64,000 bases of DNA, from contig NZ_CP041217.1 of the NCBI RefSeq assembly GCF_006542275.1, positions 5,210,501 to 5,274,500 on the forward strand. Reading direction: 5' to 3'. The notes beneath the pieces are model-generated. The model was not told the origin of the DNA and searched no databases. It worked only from the letters and a program-made list of their open reading frames with translations. Origin of the DNA: Saccharibacillus brassicae. Lineage in GTDB: Bacteria; Bacillota; Bacilli; Paenibacillales; Paenibacillaceae. Every line of letters begins with the position of its first letter. Position 1 is the stretch's first letter. This document shows, piece by piece, positions 25,600 through 34,888 of the stretch. The translations under genes were made by a program, and so were the position numbers.

Positions 25600-26570
25600 G
25601 GGCGGCCTTCTTCCGTCGCGGCCGCCGATAGGTCGGCCGCGACGTTATACTCCGGGCGTCCGCTCGGCCAGGAGAGACGATGGACCGGCTTGAGGATGTC
25701 CAGCACTTCAAGCAGCAGTTCTTCGTCGAGCGGTTCGTCGACCCAGGCCGCGTTCTTGGCGATATTGGCCGGAGTCGCCGTGCTGACGAGCGTCGTCGGA
25801 ATGTTGTCATGGCGCGTCGAATACTGGATCGCCAGCTTGGCGATGTCGCCGCCTCTCGCCGCACAGTGTTCCGCCGCTCTGCGGCAGGCGGCTCTCAACG
25901 TCTCGCCCGCGGGATGCCAATCGGCGATCGGGCGGGTGCCGAGCAGTCCCATCGATAGCGGCGACGCGTTGACGACGCCGACGCCCCGTTCTTCGAGCAG
26001 GGGCAGCAGCGCCAGCAGCGAATTGTCGTTGAGCGAATAATGGCAGTACGACAGAATCGCATCGACGTCGATTCGCGGCAGCACCTGCTCGAACAGCGCG
26101 AGCGGCAGTCCGCTAATGCCGGAGAAGCGGATCTTGCCCTGCCGCTTGAGCGCATGCATGGCCGGAACCGCTTCTTCGACGATGACGTCCGCCGAAGCGA
26201 ACTCGATATCGTGCAGGAACAGGATATCGAGGTAGTCCGTATGCAGCCGCTTCAGGCTGTCTTCGACGCTGCGCACGATCCGCTCCGCCGTGAAGTCGAA
26301 TTCCGCGTCGCCGTAGCGGCCGGCTTTGGAAGAGAGCAGGAACTTGTCCCGCGGCAGCCCGGAGATGGCCTGCCCGAGCACCGTCTCGGCTTTGGTCAGG
26401 CCGTAGTAGGGCGACACGTCGATATAATTGATCCCCGCGTCAATCGCGCTATGCACGGTGCGGATACTTTCGCGGTCGTCCGTCTCGCGGAATACCGAGC
26501 CGAGCGAGGACGCGCCGAAGCTTAACGCCGACACCTCCAGTCCGGTGCGGCCGAGTGTACGTGTTTGCAT
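25596..26570 (-). CDS. Aldo/keto reductase, probable L-fucose (D-threo-aldose) dehydrogenase
   Basis: 324 aa from the third of three consecutive ATGs (26570), which has the best spacing (9 nt) from GAGAGG; 26573 and 26576 are alternatives. Motifs: RTLGRTGLEVSALSFGASSL, INYIDVSPYYGLTKAE (catalytic Asp and Tyr), LLSSKAGRYG (Lys) and LDILFLHDIEF (His). This is close to D-threo-aldose 1-dehydrogenase/L-galactose dehydrogenase style AKRs, which oxidise L-fucose to the lactone with NAD(P). Flanking genes for a fucosidase and a lactonase-type amidohydrolase fit that role well. Activity is inferred. Confidence 0.82.
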   Translation of the reverse strand: MQTRTLGRTGLEVSALSFGASSLGSVFRETDDRESIRTVHSAIDAGINYIDVSPYYGLTKAETVLGQAISGLPRDKFLLSSKAGRYGDAEFDFTAERIVRSVEDSLKRLHTDYLDILFLHDIEFASADVIVEEAVPAMHALKRQGKIRFSGISGLPLALFEQVLPRIDVDAILSYCHYSLNDNSLLALLPLLEERGVGVVNASPLSMGLLGTRPIADWHPAGETLRAACRRAAEHCAARGGDIAKLAIQYSTRHDNIPTTLVSTATPANIAKNAAWVDEPLDEELLLEVLDILKPVHRLSWPSGRPEYNVAADLSAAATEEGRP

Positions 26571-26598
26571 CATCATCTTCCTCTCTGCTTGGAGTCAT

Positions 26599-27450
26599 TC
26601 ATCGGGTTAATGGTTTCGCTTGCAGTTTGTAAAAGATTTTGGCGTTCCCGCCAAACAGCAGCGCCCGCTCCCGCTCGCCCCACTCCTGCGGAATCGCGCG
26701 AAGCAAAATATCCGTCACCTGTTCGTACGAAGCGGCGAGCAGGCAGACCGGCCAATCGCTGCCGAACATGACGCGCTCCGGCCCGAACACCTCCAGCGCA
26801 TGACGCAGATACGGCACGAAGTCTTCCGTTTTCCAGCCGTTATGATCTCCTTCCGTCACGACTCCGGACACTTTGCAGAACAGATTCGGCAGAAGCGCAA
26901 GTTCGCTTAACCGGCTCGCCCACGGCTCGAACTGCCGCTGCCGGATGCACGGCTTGGCCAGATGGTCGACGACGCCCCGCAGATGCGGCACCTGCCGCAG
27001 CAGCTCAAGCACCGGGTCCAGCTGATCCGCTGTCAGCAGCAGATCGACCGGGACGTCTTCGTCGGCATAACTGCGCAGCGCTTCGATAAACGCCGGTTCC
27101 AGAATGCGCGAGACATCCGGCATGTCCTGGATCATCAGGCGGAATCCGGCGAATTTGGCGTGCCCGCTCAGTTCGTCGTAATGGATACGGTGCTCGGGGT
27201 CCAGCAGATCCAGCCAGCCGACGACGCCAAGCACGGACGGATCCTGATCCGCAAGTTCAAGCAGATAGCGCGATTCGTCGAGCGTCGGCGCCGCCTGCAC
27301 CAGAATGCTGCCGTCCAATCCTTCTTCCCGCAGCAGCGGTTCCAGATCGCCAGGCAGGAAGTCGCGGTACAGAATCGGCAGCTCCGGCGTAATCCATCCG
27401 TAATCGCCGCGCGTTATTTTCCAATAATGCTGATGGGCGTCAATACGCAT
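26599..27450 (-). CDS. Amidohydrolase-2 family protein, probable L-fuconolactonase
   Basis: 283 aa from the ATG at 27450, five nt after GGGGGAG; an in-frame TTG just before it is unlikely. It opens MRIDAHQHYW (metal-binding HxH) and has LRGVVDHLAKPCIR and VMFGSDWPVCLL (the conserved Asp of the TIM-barrel amidohydrolases). The same family contains L-rhamnono- and L-fucono-1,5-lactonases and 4-sulfomuconolactonase. As first gene of the operon with a fucosidase and an aldose dehydrogenase, hydrolysis of L-fuconolactone to L-fuconate is the natural reading. The later enzymes (fuconate dehydratase and beyond) are not in the window. Confidence 0.83.
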   Translation of the reverse strand: MRIDAHQHYWKITRGDYGWITPELPILYRDFLPGDLEPLLREEGLDGSILVQAAPTLDESRYLLELADQDPSVLGVVGWLDLLDPEHRIHYDELSGHAKFAGFRLMIQDMPDVSRILEPAFIEALRSYADEDVPVDLLLTADQLDPVLELLRQVPHLRGVVDHLAKPCIRQRQFEPWASRLSELALLPNLFCKVSGVVTEGDHNGWKTEDFVPYLRHALEVFGPERVMFGSDWPVCLLAASYEQVTDILLRAIPQEWGERERALLFGGNAKIFYKLQAKPLTR

Positions 27451-27468
27451 CAAGGCTCCCCCTTTCTA

Positions 27469-27483
27469 ATGAAAGCGTTCTAT
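27469..27483. promoter_or_regulatory. Possible CcpA (cre) site
   Basis: ATGAAAGCGTTCTAT fits the cre consensus WTGNAANCGNWNNCW except at the penultimate C. It lies between the lactonase and araC starts and overlaps a minus-strand TATAGA (-10-like), a position where CcpA would block the catabolic operon. Confidence 0.45.
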
Positions 27484-27574
27484 AAACAGTGTATAGTAAG
27501 AAAATGAGCTAGAAAATATCCGATTCCCGCATCTTTATAACCTTTTTTGATTTTTTCGCCGAGGAGAACTGCCG

Positions 27575-28450
27575 ATGCCGCCTATTCGCAAGCCTTTTGA
27601 AGGCGAACCGTTATTTCCTTTCGAATTGATCCATCTCACTACCAAAAAGCAAAACGACGAACTGCCCGATCATCTGCACGACCGCTATGAGTTGGTCTAT
27701 ATCCACCGGGGTCAGGGCGTGTTTTTTATCGATCAGGATTGGTATGAGAAAAAGCGCGGGGACTTGTTCCTCATTCCCGGCAATACGATTCACCGGTCCC
27801 TGCCCCGCGACGAAGATCCGATCGTATCGTCCGCGCTGTTCTTCGCTCCGTCGCTGCTTGCGGCACCTTCGCTTGGAGACGGGTACGATCCGCTGCTGGC
27901 GTTCGAGTTTGCGCGGCAGCGCAGAACGTACCGGATCGAGCTGACCGAGTCGTTGATTTCTGTTGTCGAATCGGCACTGGAGCAGATCGAGAACGAACTG
28001 CGGGAGCGGCAGCCCGGTTTTCGGGAAGCGGTCAGAGGGATCACTTCCCGGCTGCTGCTTGCGATCAATCGTTTGATTTGGGCGGAAAAAGACTTCGATC
28101 TCGCCGCCGAAGCTTCCGTCGGCCCCGTCTGGATGAACGATGTGCTGCGCAGAATCGACGAATCTCCCGAAGCGCAGAACGGTCTGGCCGCACTGGCGCA
28201 GCAGGCCAACGTATCGGCTCCGCATTTCTCTCGCGTATTCAAACGGCTGACGACCATGAATCTGACCCAATACGTTAATGCCAAACGGATGATCCGCGCC
28301 AAAGAACTGCTGCGGGCCACGGAACTGACGGTCGAAGAAGTGTCCCGAAGCTGCGGCTACGAGACCCCTGCGCATTTCTACCGGGTGTTCAAGACGCTGA
28401 CGGGACTGACGCCAAAAAGCTACCGAAATGCCGTGAACTTGAGTGTTTAA
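27575..28450 (+). CDS. AraC family regulator of the fucoside operon
   Basis: 291 aa. N-terminal cupin: LPDHLHDRYELVYIHRGQGV then KKRGDLFLIPGNTIHR, the sugar-sensing AraC arm. C-terminal double helix-turn-helix: ALAQQANVSAPHFSRVFKRL followed by LTVEEVSRSCGYETPAHFYR and the closing GLTPKSYRN. RBS GAGGAG lies 8 nt before ATG. It is divergent from the lactonase-AKR-ADH-GH95 operon with 124 bp between, so it is almost certainly that operon's activator, responding to fucose or a breakdown product. Confidence 0.9.
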   Translation: MPPIRKPFEGEPLFPFELIHLTTKKQNDELPDHLHDRYELVYIHRGQGVFFIDQDWYEKKRGDLFLIPGNTIHRSLPRDEDPIVSSALFFAPSLLAAPSLGDGYDPLLAFEFARQRRTYRIELTESLISVVESALEQIENELRERQPGFREAVRGITSRLLLAINRLIWAEKDFDLAAEASVGPVWMNDVLRRIDESPEAQNGLAALAQQANVSAPHFSRVFKRLTTMNLTQYVNAKRMIRAKELLRATELTVEEVSRSCGYETPAHFYRVFKTLTGLTPKSYRNAVNLSV

Positions 28451-28469
28451 AAAATCCGAAAAAGACGGC

Positions 28470-28500
28470 TTGACTTGGAGTGTTCTCCAAGTAGTAGGAT
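28470..28500 (+). promoter_or_regulatory. MerR-type promoter with 19-bp spacer
   Basis: TTGACT (28470-28475) and TAGGAT (28495-28500) are separated by 19 bp, the stretched spacing that MerR proteins correct. The spacer is filled by the perfect dyad ACTTGGAG-TGTT-CTCCAAGT (28473-28492). It precedes the merR-aldo/keto reductase pair. Confidence 0.85.
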
Positions 28501-28562
28501 GAGGATATCCCGATGCGCAGGGAGTTATACCCTCCATACTTTCCGGAAAGTAGTGAACGAAA

Positions 28563-28947
28563 ATGAATCCAAATCCCACCTATTCGATCAAACAGCTGGG
28601 TGAGCTTACGGGAGTAACCTCCGATACCATCCGTTTTTATGAGAAAGCGAAAGTGATGCCCGCACCGTGCAAAAAGGCAAACGGACATCGTATTTATAGC
28701 GAAAAAGATCTGCATCGGCTTCAGTTTATTGTGCAGCTCAAAAAAACAAGCATGACCCTTCAAGAGATCAAAGAGTATTTAACTTACTCGGATACCCGAC
28801 AATACGAACATTGCTACCGGATTCTTTACAATCAGCAGCAGCAGTTTGAGAAAGAAATCGAAGAGATGCAGAAGACTCTCGATTTACTGAATTACAAAGT
28901 CAATAACTTCAAACATTTAATTGAATCGACTCGAGGAGTGAGCTTAA

Positions 28948-28976
<29 letters not shown>
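28563..28976 (+). CDS. MerR family transcriptional regulator
   Basis: 137 aa. N-terminal winged helix [20 protein letters not shown] then [20 protein letters not shown], followed by a long dimerisation helix ([20 protein letters not shown]). There is no C-terminal Cys set, so metal sensing is unlikely. The pattern resembles the aldehyde/thiol-stress group (AdhR-like). Its 3' end overlaps the aldo/keto reductase start by 29 bp and both follow a 19-bp-spacer promoter, implying autoactivation of the pair. The gene is clearly AT-richer than its neighbours, which may indicate transfer. Confidence 0.88.
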
Positions 28977-29931
<955 letters not shown>

Positions 29932-29982
29932 ACGAGTTTGGGTTTGGACGGGTAGGTAGAATTTCCATCTTTACTTTGAAAC

Positions 29983-30022
29983 AAAAAGCATGTTTCCCGC
30001 AGCGGGAAACATGCTTTTTTTG
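29983..30022 (+). terminator. Strong terminator after the merR-AKR operon
   Basis: 17-18 bp perfect stem (AAGCATGTTTCCCGC paired with GCGGGAAACATGCTT) with a single-base-type loop and a seven-T tail. Confidence 0.92.
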
Positions 30023-30140
30023 AAGAGATCCTTTGTTCAGTTGGCCGATAAGTCTACCGAATCTTTCCGATACCCGATATACTGAATGCGATTCGCGCTG
30101 TTCGACAGCTTGAAAGCCAACAGTAAAGGAGCGTGCCATT

Positions 30141-31025
30141 ATGTTTACCGGACTATCCGCTTTTCCCCTGACGCCGCTGATTCAGGATACCGTTGACGAA
30201 AAAGCGTTTGCCGCCCTGATCGACCGGCTCGCCGCAGCCGAAGTACATTCGATCGGCGTGCTCGGCTCGACCGGCAGCTATATGTACCTGGACCGGGAAG
30301 AACGCCGACGCACCGTCGAACTTGCGGTACGCCAGGCCCAGGGAGTTCCCGTGATGGCCGGGATCGGCGCGCTGCGCACGCGGGATGTGCTGCGGCTGGC
30401 CGACGACGCGCAGCGCGCGGGCGCGGCGGCGGTGCTGCTGGCGCCGGTGTCGTACCAGCCGCTGACGGACGAGGAAGTGTACGCTCTGTACGCGCAGGTG
30501 TCGCGTCATCTGTCCGTCCCGCTGTGCGTGTACGACAATCCGCGCACGACGCGCTTTGCGTTCGGCGACGAGCTGCACGCCCGCATCGCCGAGCTGCCGC
30601 AGGTGCGCTCGGTCAAGCTTCCTGGCGTGCCTGACGACGCGGCGCAGGCCCGCGTACGGGTGGAAGCGCTGCGCGCGCTGCTGCCGGACGCCATGCGGAT
30701 CGGCGTCAGCGGCGACCGGCTGGGCGCGGCCGGACTGCTCGCCGGCTGCGACGTCTGGTATTCGGTCCTCGGCGGCTTGTTTCCGACCGCCTGCCTGGAC
30801 ATCGTGCGCAGCGCGCAGGCCGGCGATGCCGAAAAAGCGCTGCGGCTCTCGGCGGAGCTTGCGCCGATCTGGGCGCTGTTCGAGCGCCACGGCAGCGTGC
30901 GCGCAGCGGCGGCGATCGCGATCCGGCAGGGCTGGATGGATGCTTCGGGGCTGCCTCTGCCGCTTAAGCCGGCCGCGCTGCCTGAGATCCGCCACATTGC
31001 GCCGCTGCTGGATCGACTGGGTTAG
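30141..31025 (+). CDS. Dihydrodipicolinate synthase/N-acetylneuraminate lyase family protein
   Basis: 294 aa (beta/alpha)8 class I aldolase. Signature LGSTGSYMYLDREERRR (the GTTGE-like loop), Y131 in VYDNPRTTRF, and the Schiff-base lysine K159 in VRSVKLPG. The family splits and joins pyruvate-type keto acids. Compared with true DapA the GTTGE motif is GSTGS and the lysine context is VKLPG rather than IKEA, so a sugar-acid or other aldol substrate is more likely than lysine synthesis. AAAGGAG precedes the ATG. The EamA transporter follows 138 bp later. Confidence 0.85.
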   Translation: MFTGLSAFPLTPLIQDTVDEKAFAALIDRLAAAEVHSIGVLGSTGSYMYLDREERRRTVELAVRQAQGVPVMAGIGALRTRDVLRLADDAQRAGAAAVLLAPVSYQPLTDEEVYALYAQVSRHLSVPLCVYDNPRTTRFAFGDELHARIAELPQVRSVKLPGVPDDAAQARVRVEALRALLPDAMRIGVSGDRLGAAGLLAGCDVWYSVLGGLFPTACLDIVRSAQAGDAEKALRLSAELAPIWALFERHGSVRAAAAIAIRQGWMDASGLPLPLKPAALPEIRHIAPLLDRLG

Positions 31026-31113
31026 ATGGCGAATATACAGGGAATGAAGGAATCCACGGGCGCTGAAGCGAAAGGATGAAATAAAGCCTTCCTCGCAAGA
31101 GAACGGTAATTTC

Positions 31114-31144
31114 CGGATTCCCCCCGACACAAGGGTGGAATCCG
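31114..31144 (+). other. Hairpin in the leader of the EamA transporter gene
   Basis: CGGATTCC with CCC below it pairs with GGG and GGAATCCG (31114-31121 with 31137-31144), ending a few bases before the GGGAGG ribosome binding site. There is no T-run, so it is not a simple terminator. It could affect translation; low certainty. Confidence 0.35.
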
Positions 31145-31163
31145 CAGGGAGGTTGGAGTCAAC

Positions 31164-32072
31164 GTGTGGTTTCTATATGCGCTCGGAGCGGCTGCCTGCT
31201 TCGGCGTCAGAGGGATTTTGTATCAATGGACGTCGCAGCGGCCGGCGGACCGGAATCTGCTGTTCGTCGGCGTGTACGTATCCGGGGCGCTGATCTCGCT
31301 GCTGCTGAATCTGCAGGCGCGTCAGCCGTGGAACGGCGGCGTGCAGTTCGGCTTGATGATGGGGTTGTTTTCTTTTGCCGCCAATGCGTCGCTGTATCGG
31401 GGATATGAAGTGGGCCGCGCGTCGGTGGTCGCTTTTTTCTCCGCGCTGACGCCCGTGATTGTAGTGTTGGCCGCTTACGTGCTGTGGGGCGAATCGCTCG
31501 GCTTCGCGCAGGCCGTCGGCTTCGGGATCGTGGTGCTGGCGCTGGTCGTCGTCCGCTACGGACAGGATCTGCGCGGCGGCCAACTGCGCGGCTGGCAGTG
31601 GGGCACGCTTGCGATGCTGCTCTACAGCTTCACCGACCTCAGCTCCAAACAGTCGGTGCTGTCCGGGGCTTCGATGCTTCCGGTGTTGACCGCGATGTTC
31701 GCTTCCGGCACGCTGCTGTTTCTCGGCATGTACGCGCTGGACCGGGCACGGGCTGGGCGTGGAGCGCAGGCTGCGGAGCCGGGAGGTTCGTCGGCGCTTC
31801 GTACAGCCGCCGCCTCCCCTCCCGCCTGGAGCGCGCCGCGTACGCTGCTGTGGGGCATGACGGTCGGATTGACCAATATCGCCGGCATGGTGCTGATGCT
31901 GAACGCGCTGCAGGTCGGCATTACGGGCCTCGTATCCGCGATCATCGCGCTCAACATCGTGATCGTGCTGCTGTATGCGCGCTTCTATCTCAAAGAAAGC
32001 ATGAGCCGGCGCGAAGCGTTCGGGATTCTGCTGGCTTTGGCGGGCATTCTCGTACTGCGGCTGGTGTCCTGA
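31164..32072 (+). CDS. EamA/DMT superfamily transporter
   Basis: 302 aa with about ten transmembrane helices in two EamA repeats: WFLYALGAAACFGVRGILYQ and RASVVAFFSALTPVIVVLAA in the first, LLWGMTVGLTNIAGMVLMLN and GLVSAIIALNIVIVLLYARF in the second. A polar Ala/Gly-rich loop (~195-225) separates them. Such proteins export or exchange small metabolites; the substrate is unknown. GTG start at 31164 with GGGAGG upstream. Possibly co-transcribed with the DapA-family gene. Confidence 0.88.
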   Translation: MWFLYALGAAACFGVRGILYQWTSQRPADRNLLFVGVYVSGALISLLLNLQARQPWNGGVQFGLMMGLFSFAANASLYRGYEVGRASVVAFFSALTPVIVVLAAYVLWGESLGFAQAVGFGIVVLALVVVRYGQDLRGGQLRGWQWGTLAMLLYSFTDLSSKQSVLSGASMLPVLTAMFASGTLLFLGMYALDRARAGRGAQAAEPGGSSALRTAAASPPAWSAPRTLLWGMTVGLTNIAGMVLMLNALQVGITGLVSAIIALNIVIVLLYARFYLKESMSRREAFGILLALAGILVLRLVS

Positions 32073-32246
32073 AGTGTGCGGGGCCCTGCAGCCTTCCGCG
32101 CAGCTCCACAGGACCCCACGGGATTTTGTGAAACTCTGCCGAACTTTACAAGAGGCTAAAAGACTTCGCAGGAATCGGTAGTACTCCGCGAAACTTCACG
32201 AAAATCCGCGGCACTTCGCAGAACGCTGTAGACTCCACTTGGCACA

Positions 32247-32430
32247 CTAACGAAGCCTGGTCACGCTATTTTCCCATTCGTGCGCTTTTTCCTGTTGTAA
32301 CGAATCGTCAGCACGCTATTCGACTTAAAACGGCCTTAAATCGACTTTTTACAGCCAATAAGGTTATGAGGATTCATTAAATAGTTGAAAAGACGAAATA
32401 GTGTCAAATAGCGATATGAAGGTTCGTTAG
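32247..32430. repeat. Four-armed dispersed repeat element, copy A
   Basis: Four ~22-bp arms related to TAACGAATCGTCATCACGCT: two forward (32247-32272, 32298-32320) and two inverted (32357-32379, 32406-32430). The copy at 58380-58558 has the same F-F-R-R order and nearly the same spacing. The region 32073-33012 contains no gene I can support. Confidence 0.75.
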
Positions 32431-32585
32431 GATTTGTGCGCGGCGCAGGAGATAGGGAGAACGCACAAACTTCAGAGTCCAAAAGAACGGGATTTGGCAG
32501 ATCGGCAGACGAACTCGGCTCAAGCTGTCGCAAAAGGCGCGATCGTCCTAACGTAGGCGCGTATGCGGCACTCAAAGCGGAGCGC

Positions 32586-32630
32586 AAAAAGGAACCCTAC
32601 TCTCCACTTGGAGAATGAGGTTCCTTTTTT
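32586..32630. terminator. Hairpin terminator in intergenic region
   Basis: AAAAAGGAACC (32586-32596) pairs with GGTTCCTTTTT (32619-32629); an inner TCTCCA/TGGAGA stem extends it. It works in either direction. It stands 510 bp after the EamA gene, so its transcript is unclear. Confidence 0.7.
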
Positions 32631-32668
32631 GCGGTTAGGTGTCCTGAGGCCACAGCCGACTTGAATCT

Positions 32669-32806
32669 AATGTTGACCTACAGGCAGCATTTTGTCCGAA
32701 AAAGCGTCCCGTTAGAGGAAATGTTGACGATTGGTCAGCATTTTGCTTCGGTCCCGCGTATAAACAGCAAATTTCAGGCCAAATGCTGACGAAAAGTCAG
32801 CATTCG
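32669..32806. repeat. Three short imperfect palindromes (ATGyTGAC-n5/6-GTCAGCAT type)
   Basis: AATGTTGAC...GCAGCATT at 32669-32692, AAATGTTGAC...GTCAGCATTTT at 32719-32744, and AAATGCTGAC...GTCAGCATT at 32781-32804. The three share sequence and dyad symmetry and are spaced ~51 and ~61 bp apart, in gene-free DNA. Confidence 0.6.
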
Positions 32807-33012
32807 GCTTGAAAAGGTGGCGCAGCCCGCAAAATGTGGATCAAAAGTCAACCTTTGTAGCAGGGCGGGCGCGGATTGCATTATGGCTGCAGATCGCTTT
32901 CCTGTTGAAGCATGCCGACGGCGTTGAAGCGTGCCACGGCGTTGGAGCGGGTTGGCCCATCTGCAATCCGCCAAACGCCCGGCAAGGGAGGTGTTTGGCG
33001 GTGCGGACAAAC

Positions 33013-33822
33013 TCAACGCCCGAACCAAAAGTCGAGCGCCAAAATGGCCGCGGCGGCTATCGTTAGCACAGCACCTGCGGCGGCGTCTTGGCGCCGAAGC
33101 GCAAGCGGACGGTATACGGTCCGGCCGCGGCCGTCTCCGTACGCTCGCGCGTCGATCGCCATCGTCAGATTGTCCGCGCGGCGGACGGTCGTGACGAGCA
33201 GCGGGACGAGCACAGGCACGAACGCGAACAGGCGGCGGACCGGATTCAGGCCGGACGGATCGAAGCCCCGGGCCCGCCGGGCCAGCTGAATACGGTCCAC
33301 CTCTTCCAGCACGGTCGGGATAAAGCGAATCGCGATCACGATCATGAGCGAGAACTGCTCGACCGGAACGCCAAGCTTCGACAGCGGCTTCAGCAGCCGC
33401 TCCAATCCCTGCGCCAGAATCAGCGGACGGGTAGCGGCGGTCAATACGGACGCAAGCAGGATCAGCAGGGCGATACGCGCGAAGATGCGCAGCCCTTCTT
33501 CCGTCCCTTCGCGCGTGATCCGGATGACGCCGTACGAGGCGATCACGCTGTCGCCGCGTCCGAACAGGATATGGTACAGCAGCGTGAACAGCAGCACGGG
33601 CAGAATCGGCAGCAGGCCGCGCGCATAGCGGCGAAGCGGCACGCGGGAGCCGAGCAGGACGGCCAGAACGAACAAAGCCGCCGCTCCGTACCCGCCCCAG
33701 CCGCGGACATTCAGCAGGACGATCATCAGCAGCAGCATACCGAGCAGCTTGGTGCGCGGATCGAGCCGGTGCAGCGCAGAATCCGCTTCGACGAATTGAC
33801 CGATCAGCAGCCTATTCGCCAT
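33013..33822 (-). CDS. ecfT: Energy-coupling factor transporter transmembrane protein EcfT
   Basis: 269 aa from the ATG at 33822, which has AAAGGGAG 8 nt upstream; the frame runs further but that extension is only the antisense-like Arg-rich stretch. About five membrane helices (LLGMLLLMIVLLNVRG; ALFVLAVLLGSRVPL; LPILPVLLFTLLYHILF; LLILLASVLTAATRP; LTIAAAAILALDFWF). The two coupling helices with Ala-Arg-Gly signatures are seen in EVDRIQLARRARGFDP and NLTMAIDARAYG. EcfT transmits ATP-driven motion from EcfA to the S component. Last gene of bioY-ecfA1-ecfA2-ecfT; it overlaps ecfA2 by 11 bp. Confidence 0.92.
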   Translation of the reverse strand: MANRLLIGQFVEADSALHRLDPRTKLLGMLLLMIVLLNVRGWGGYGAAALFVLAVLLGSRVPLRRYARGLLPILPVLLFTLLYHILFGRGDSVIASYGVIRITREGTEEGLRIFARIALLILLASVLTAATRPLILAQGLERLLKPLSKLGVPVEQFSLMIVIAIRFIPTVLEEVDRIQLARRARGFDPSGLNPVRRLFAFVPVLVPLLVTTVRRADNLTMAIDARAYGDGRGRTVYRPLALRRQDAAAGAVLTIAAAAILALDFWFGR

Positions 33823-34888
33823 GGGCGCCGCTCCCTTTGCGATTTTCCTGCCGATTCTGCGACTGTTCTTGCTGCCGTTCCTGCTGTCGATCTTCCTGCC
33901 GCGCCTGCCGCAGATCCTCGTGCCCTTCCTGTCGGTCCTGCCCTCGTTCCTCCTGTGGATCTTTCTGCTCTCTCTGCCATCGTTCGTCCCGCCATTGCTC
34001 CTGCCCTCGTTCCCGATGCCGATCCTGCCAGGCTTCACGCACGACGCGCAGGATCTCGTCTTCGCGGCAGTTCGCCGGCTGAAGCCGGCGGCCGGCGAGC
34101 CGCTCGATCAGCTTAAGCAGCTCCACGCTCTCCGGCAGTGCAAGTCCGGCCTGCTCCAGCAGGTCGCTTCGGCGCAGGAACAGCTCGTTCGTCGCCAGAT
34201 CGCCGGCCAACCGGCCTTCGCTCAGCAGCAGCACCCGGTCCGAATACTCGGCCACGTCTTCCATCCGGTGCGAGATGAACAGCACGGTGCGATTGGCTCG
34301 CCGCTGCCACTCCCGCAGCAGGTCCAGCAGCTCGCGCCGGCTGAGCGGATCGAGCGCGGCCGTCGGCTCGTCGAGAATGAGCAGCTGCGGCTCCGCAATC
34401 AGGACCGAAGCGATCGCGATGCGCCGCTTCTGCCCGCCGCTGAGCAGCAGCGGCGACTGCGGGAGCAGCTCTTCGCCGAGGCCGAGGCGCGGCAGGATGT
34501 CCGCGATGGCCGCTTGGATCTCGCGGGGCGAATCGCCCCGCATCCGCAGCGCAAAACCGAGTTCGCGTTCCACCGTCGTCTCGAAAATTTGGTGTTCCGG
34601 GTATTGGAACACGAATCCGATCTCCGGCAGCACCTGCGCCCGGCCTTTGCGGTCCGTGGCGGCCGGGCGGCCGCCGATCCGGTAGTCGCCCGTGTACTCG
34701 GGGATCACTCCTTTGAACAGGCGGGCCAGCGTCGATTTGCCGGCGCCGGTCGGACCGACCAGCGACGTCCAGCTTCCCTGCCGAAGTTCGCACGTGACGT
34801 CACGCAGCACCGGGCGGCCGCCGAGCGCGACCCCGATGTTCCGCAATGCGTAGAAGGCCGGACTGCCTATTTCCGTGGAGTGTTCCAT
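33812..34888 (-). CDS. ecfA2: ECF transporter ATPase EcfA2 with an unusual Gln/Glu/Arg-rich tail
   Basis: 358 aa. Walker A GPTGAGKST (45-53), Q-loop FVFQYPEHQIFE, signature LLSGGQKRR (~149), Walker B LLILDEPT (169-176), switch His in FISHRMED. The normal EcfA2 body ends near 285. Residues ~288-358 are a low-complexity tail of Q, E, R and D (RHRERGQEQWRDERWQREQK and onward) encoded by degenerate short tandem repeats at 33829-34027. This tail is absent from family members as I know them. The gene overlaps both ecfA1 (22 bp) and ecfT (11 bp). Confidence 0.9.
   Translation of the reverse strand: MEHSTEIGSPAFYALRNIGVALGGRPVLRDVTCELRQGSWTSLVGPTGAGKSTLARLFKGVIPEYTGDYRIGGRPAATDRKGRAQVLPEIGFVFQYPEHQIFETTVERELGFALRMRGDSPREIQAAIADILPRLGLGEELLPQSPLLLSGGQKRRIAIASVLIAEPQLLILDEPTAALDPLSRRELLDLLREWQRRANRTVLFISHRMEDVAEYSDRVLLLSEGRLAGDLATNELFLRRSDLLEQAGLALPESVELLKLIERLAGRRLQPANCREDEILRVVREAWQDRHRERGQEQWRDERWQREQKDPQEERGQDRQEGHEDLRQARQEDRQQERQQEQSQNRQENRKGSGAHGE

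Noticed and set aside
32436-32618. Small 60-codon frame in the 32-33 kb gap
   Set aside because: No ribosome binding site, composition unlike a protein, and it runs into a terminator hairpin.
32247-32806. CRISPR array
   Set aside because: Repeats are few, palindromic and alternate in orientation. They are not regular direct repeats with unique spacers, and no cas genes are present.
33823-34038. N-terminal extension of ecfT by 72 codons
   Set aside because: It overlaps the EcfA2 tail repeats and has no membrane or family sequence. The ATG at 33822 has the ribosome binding site.
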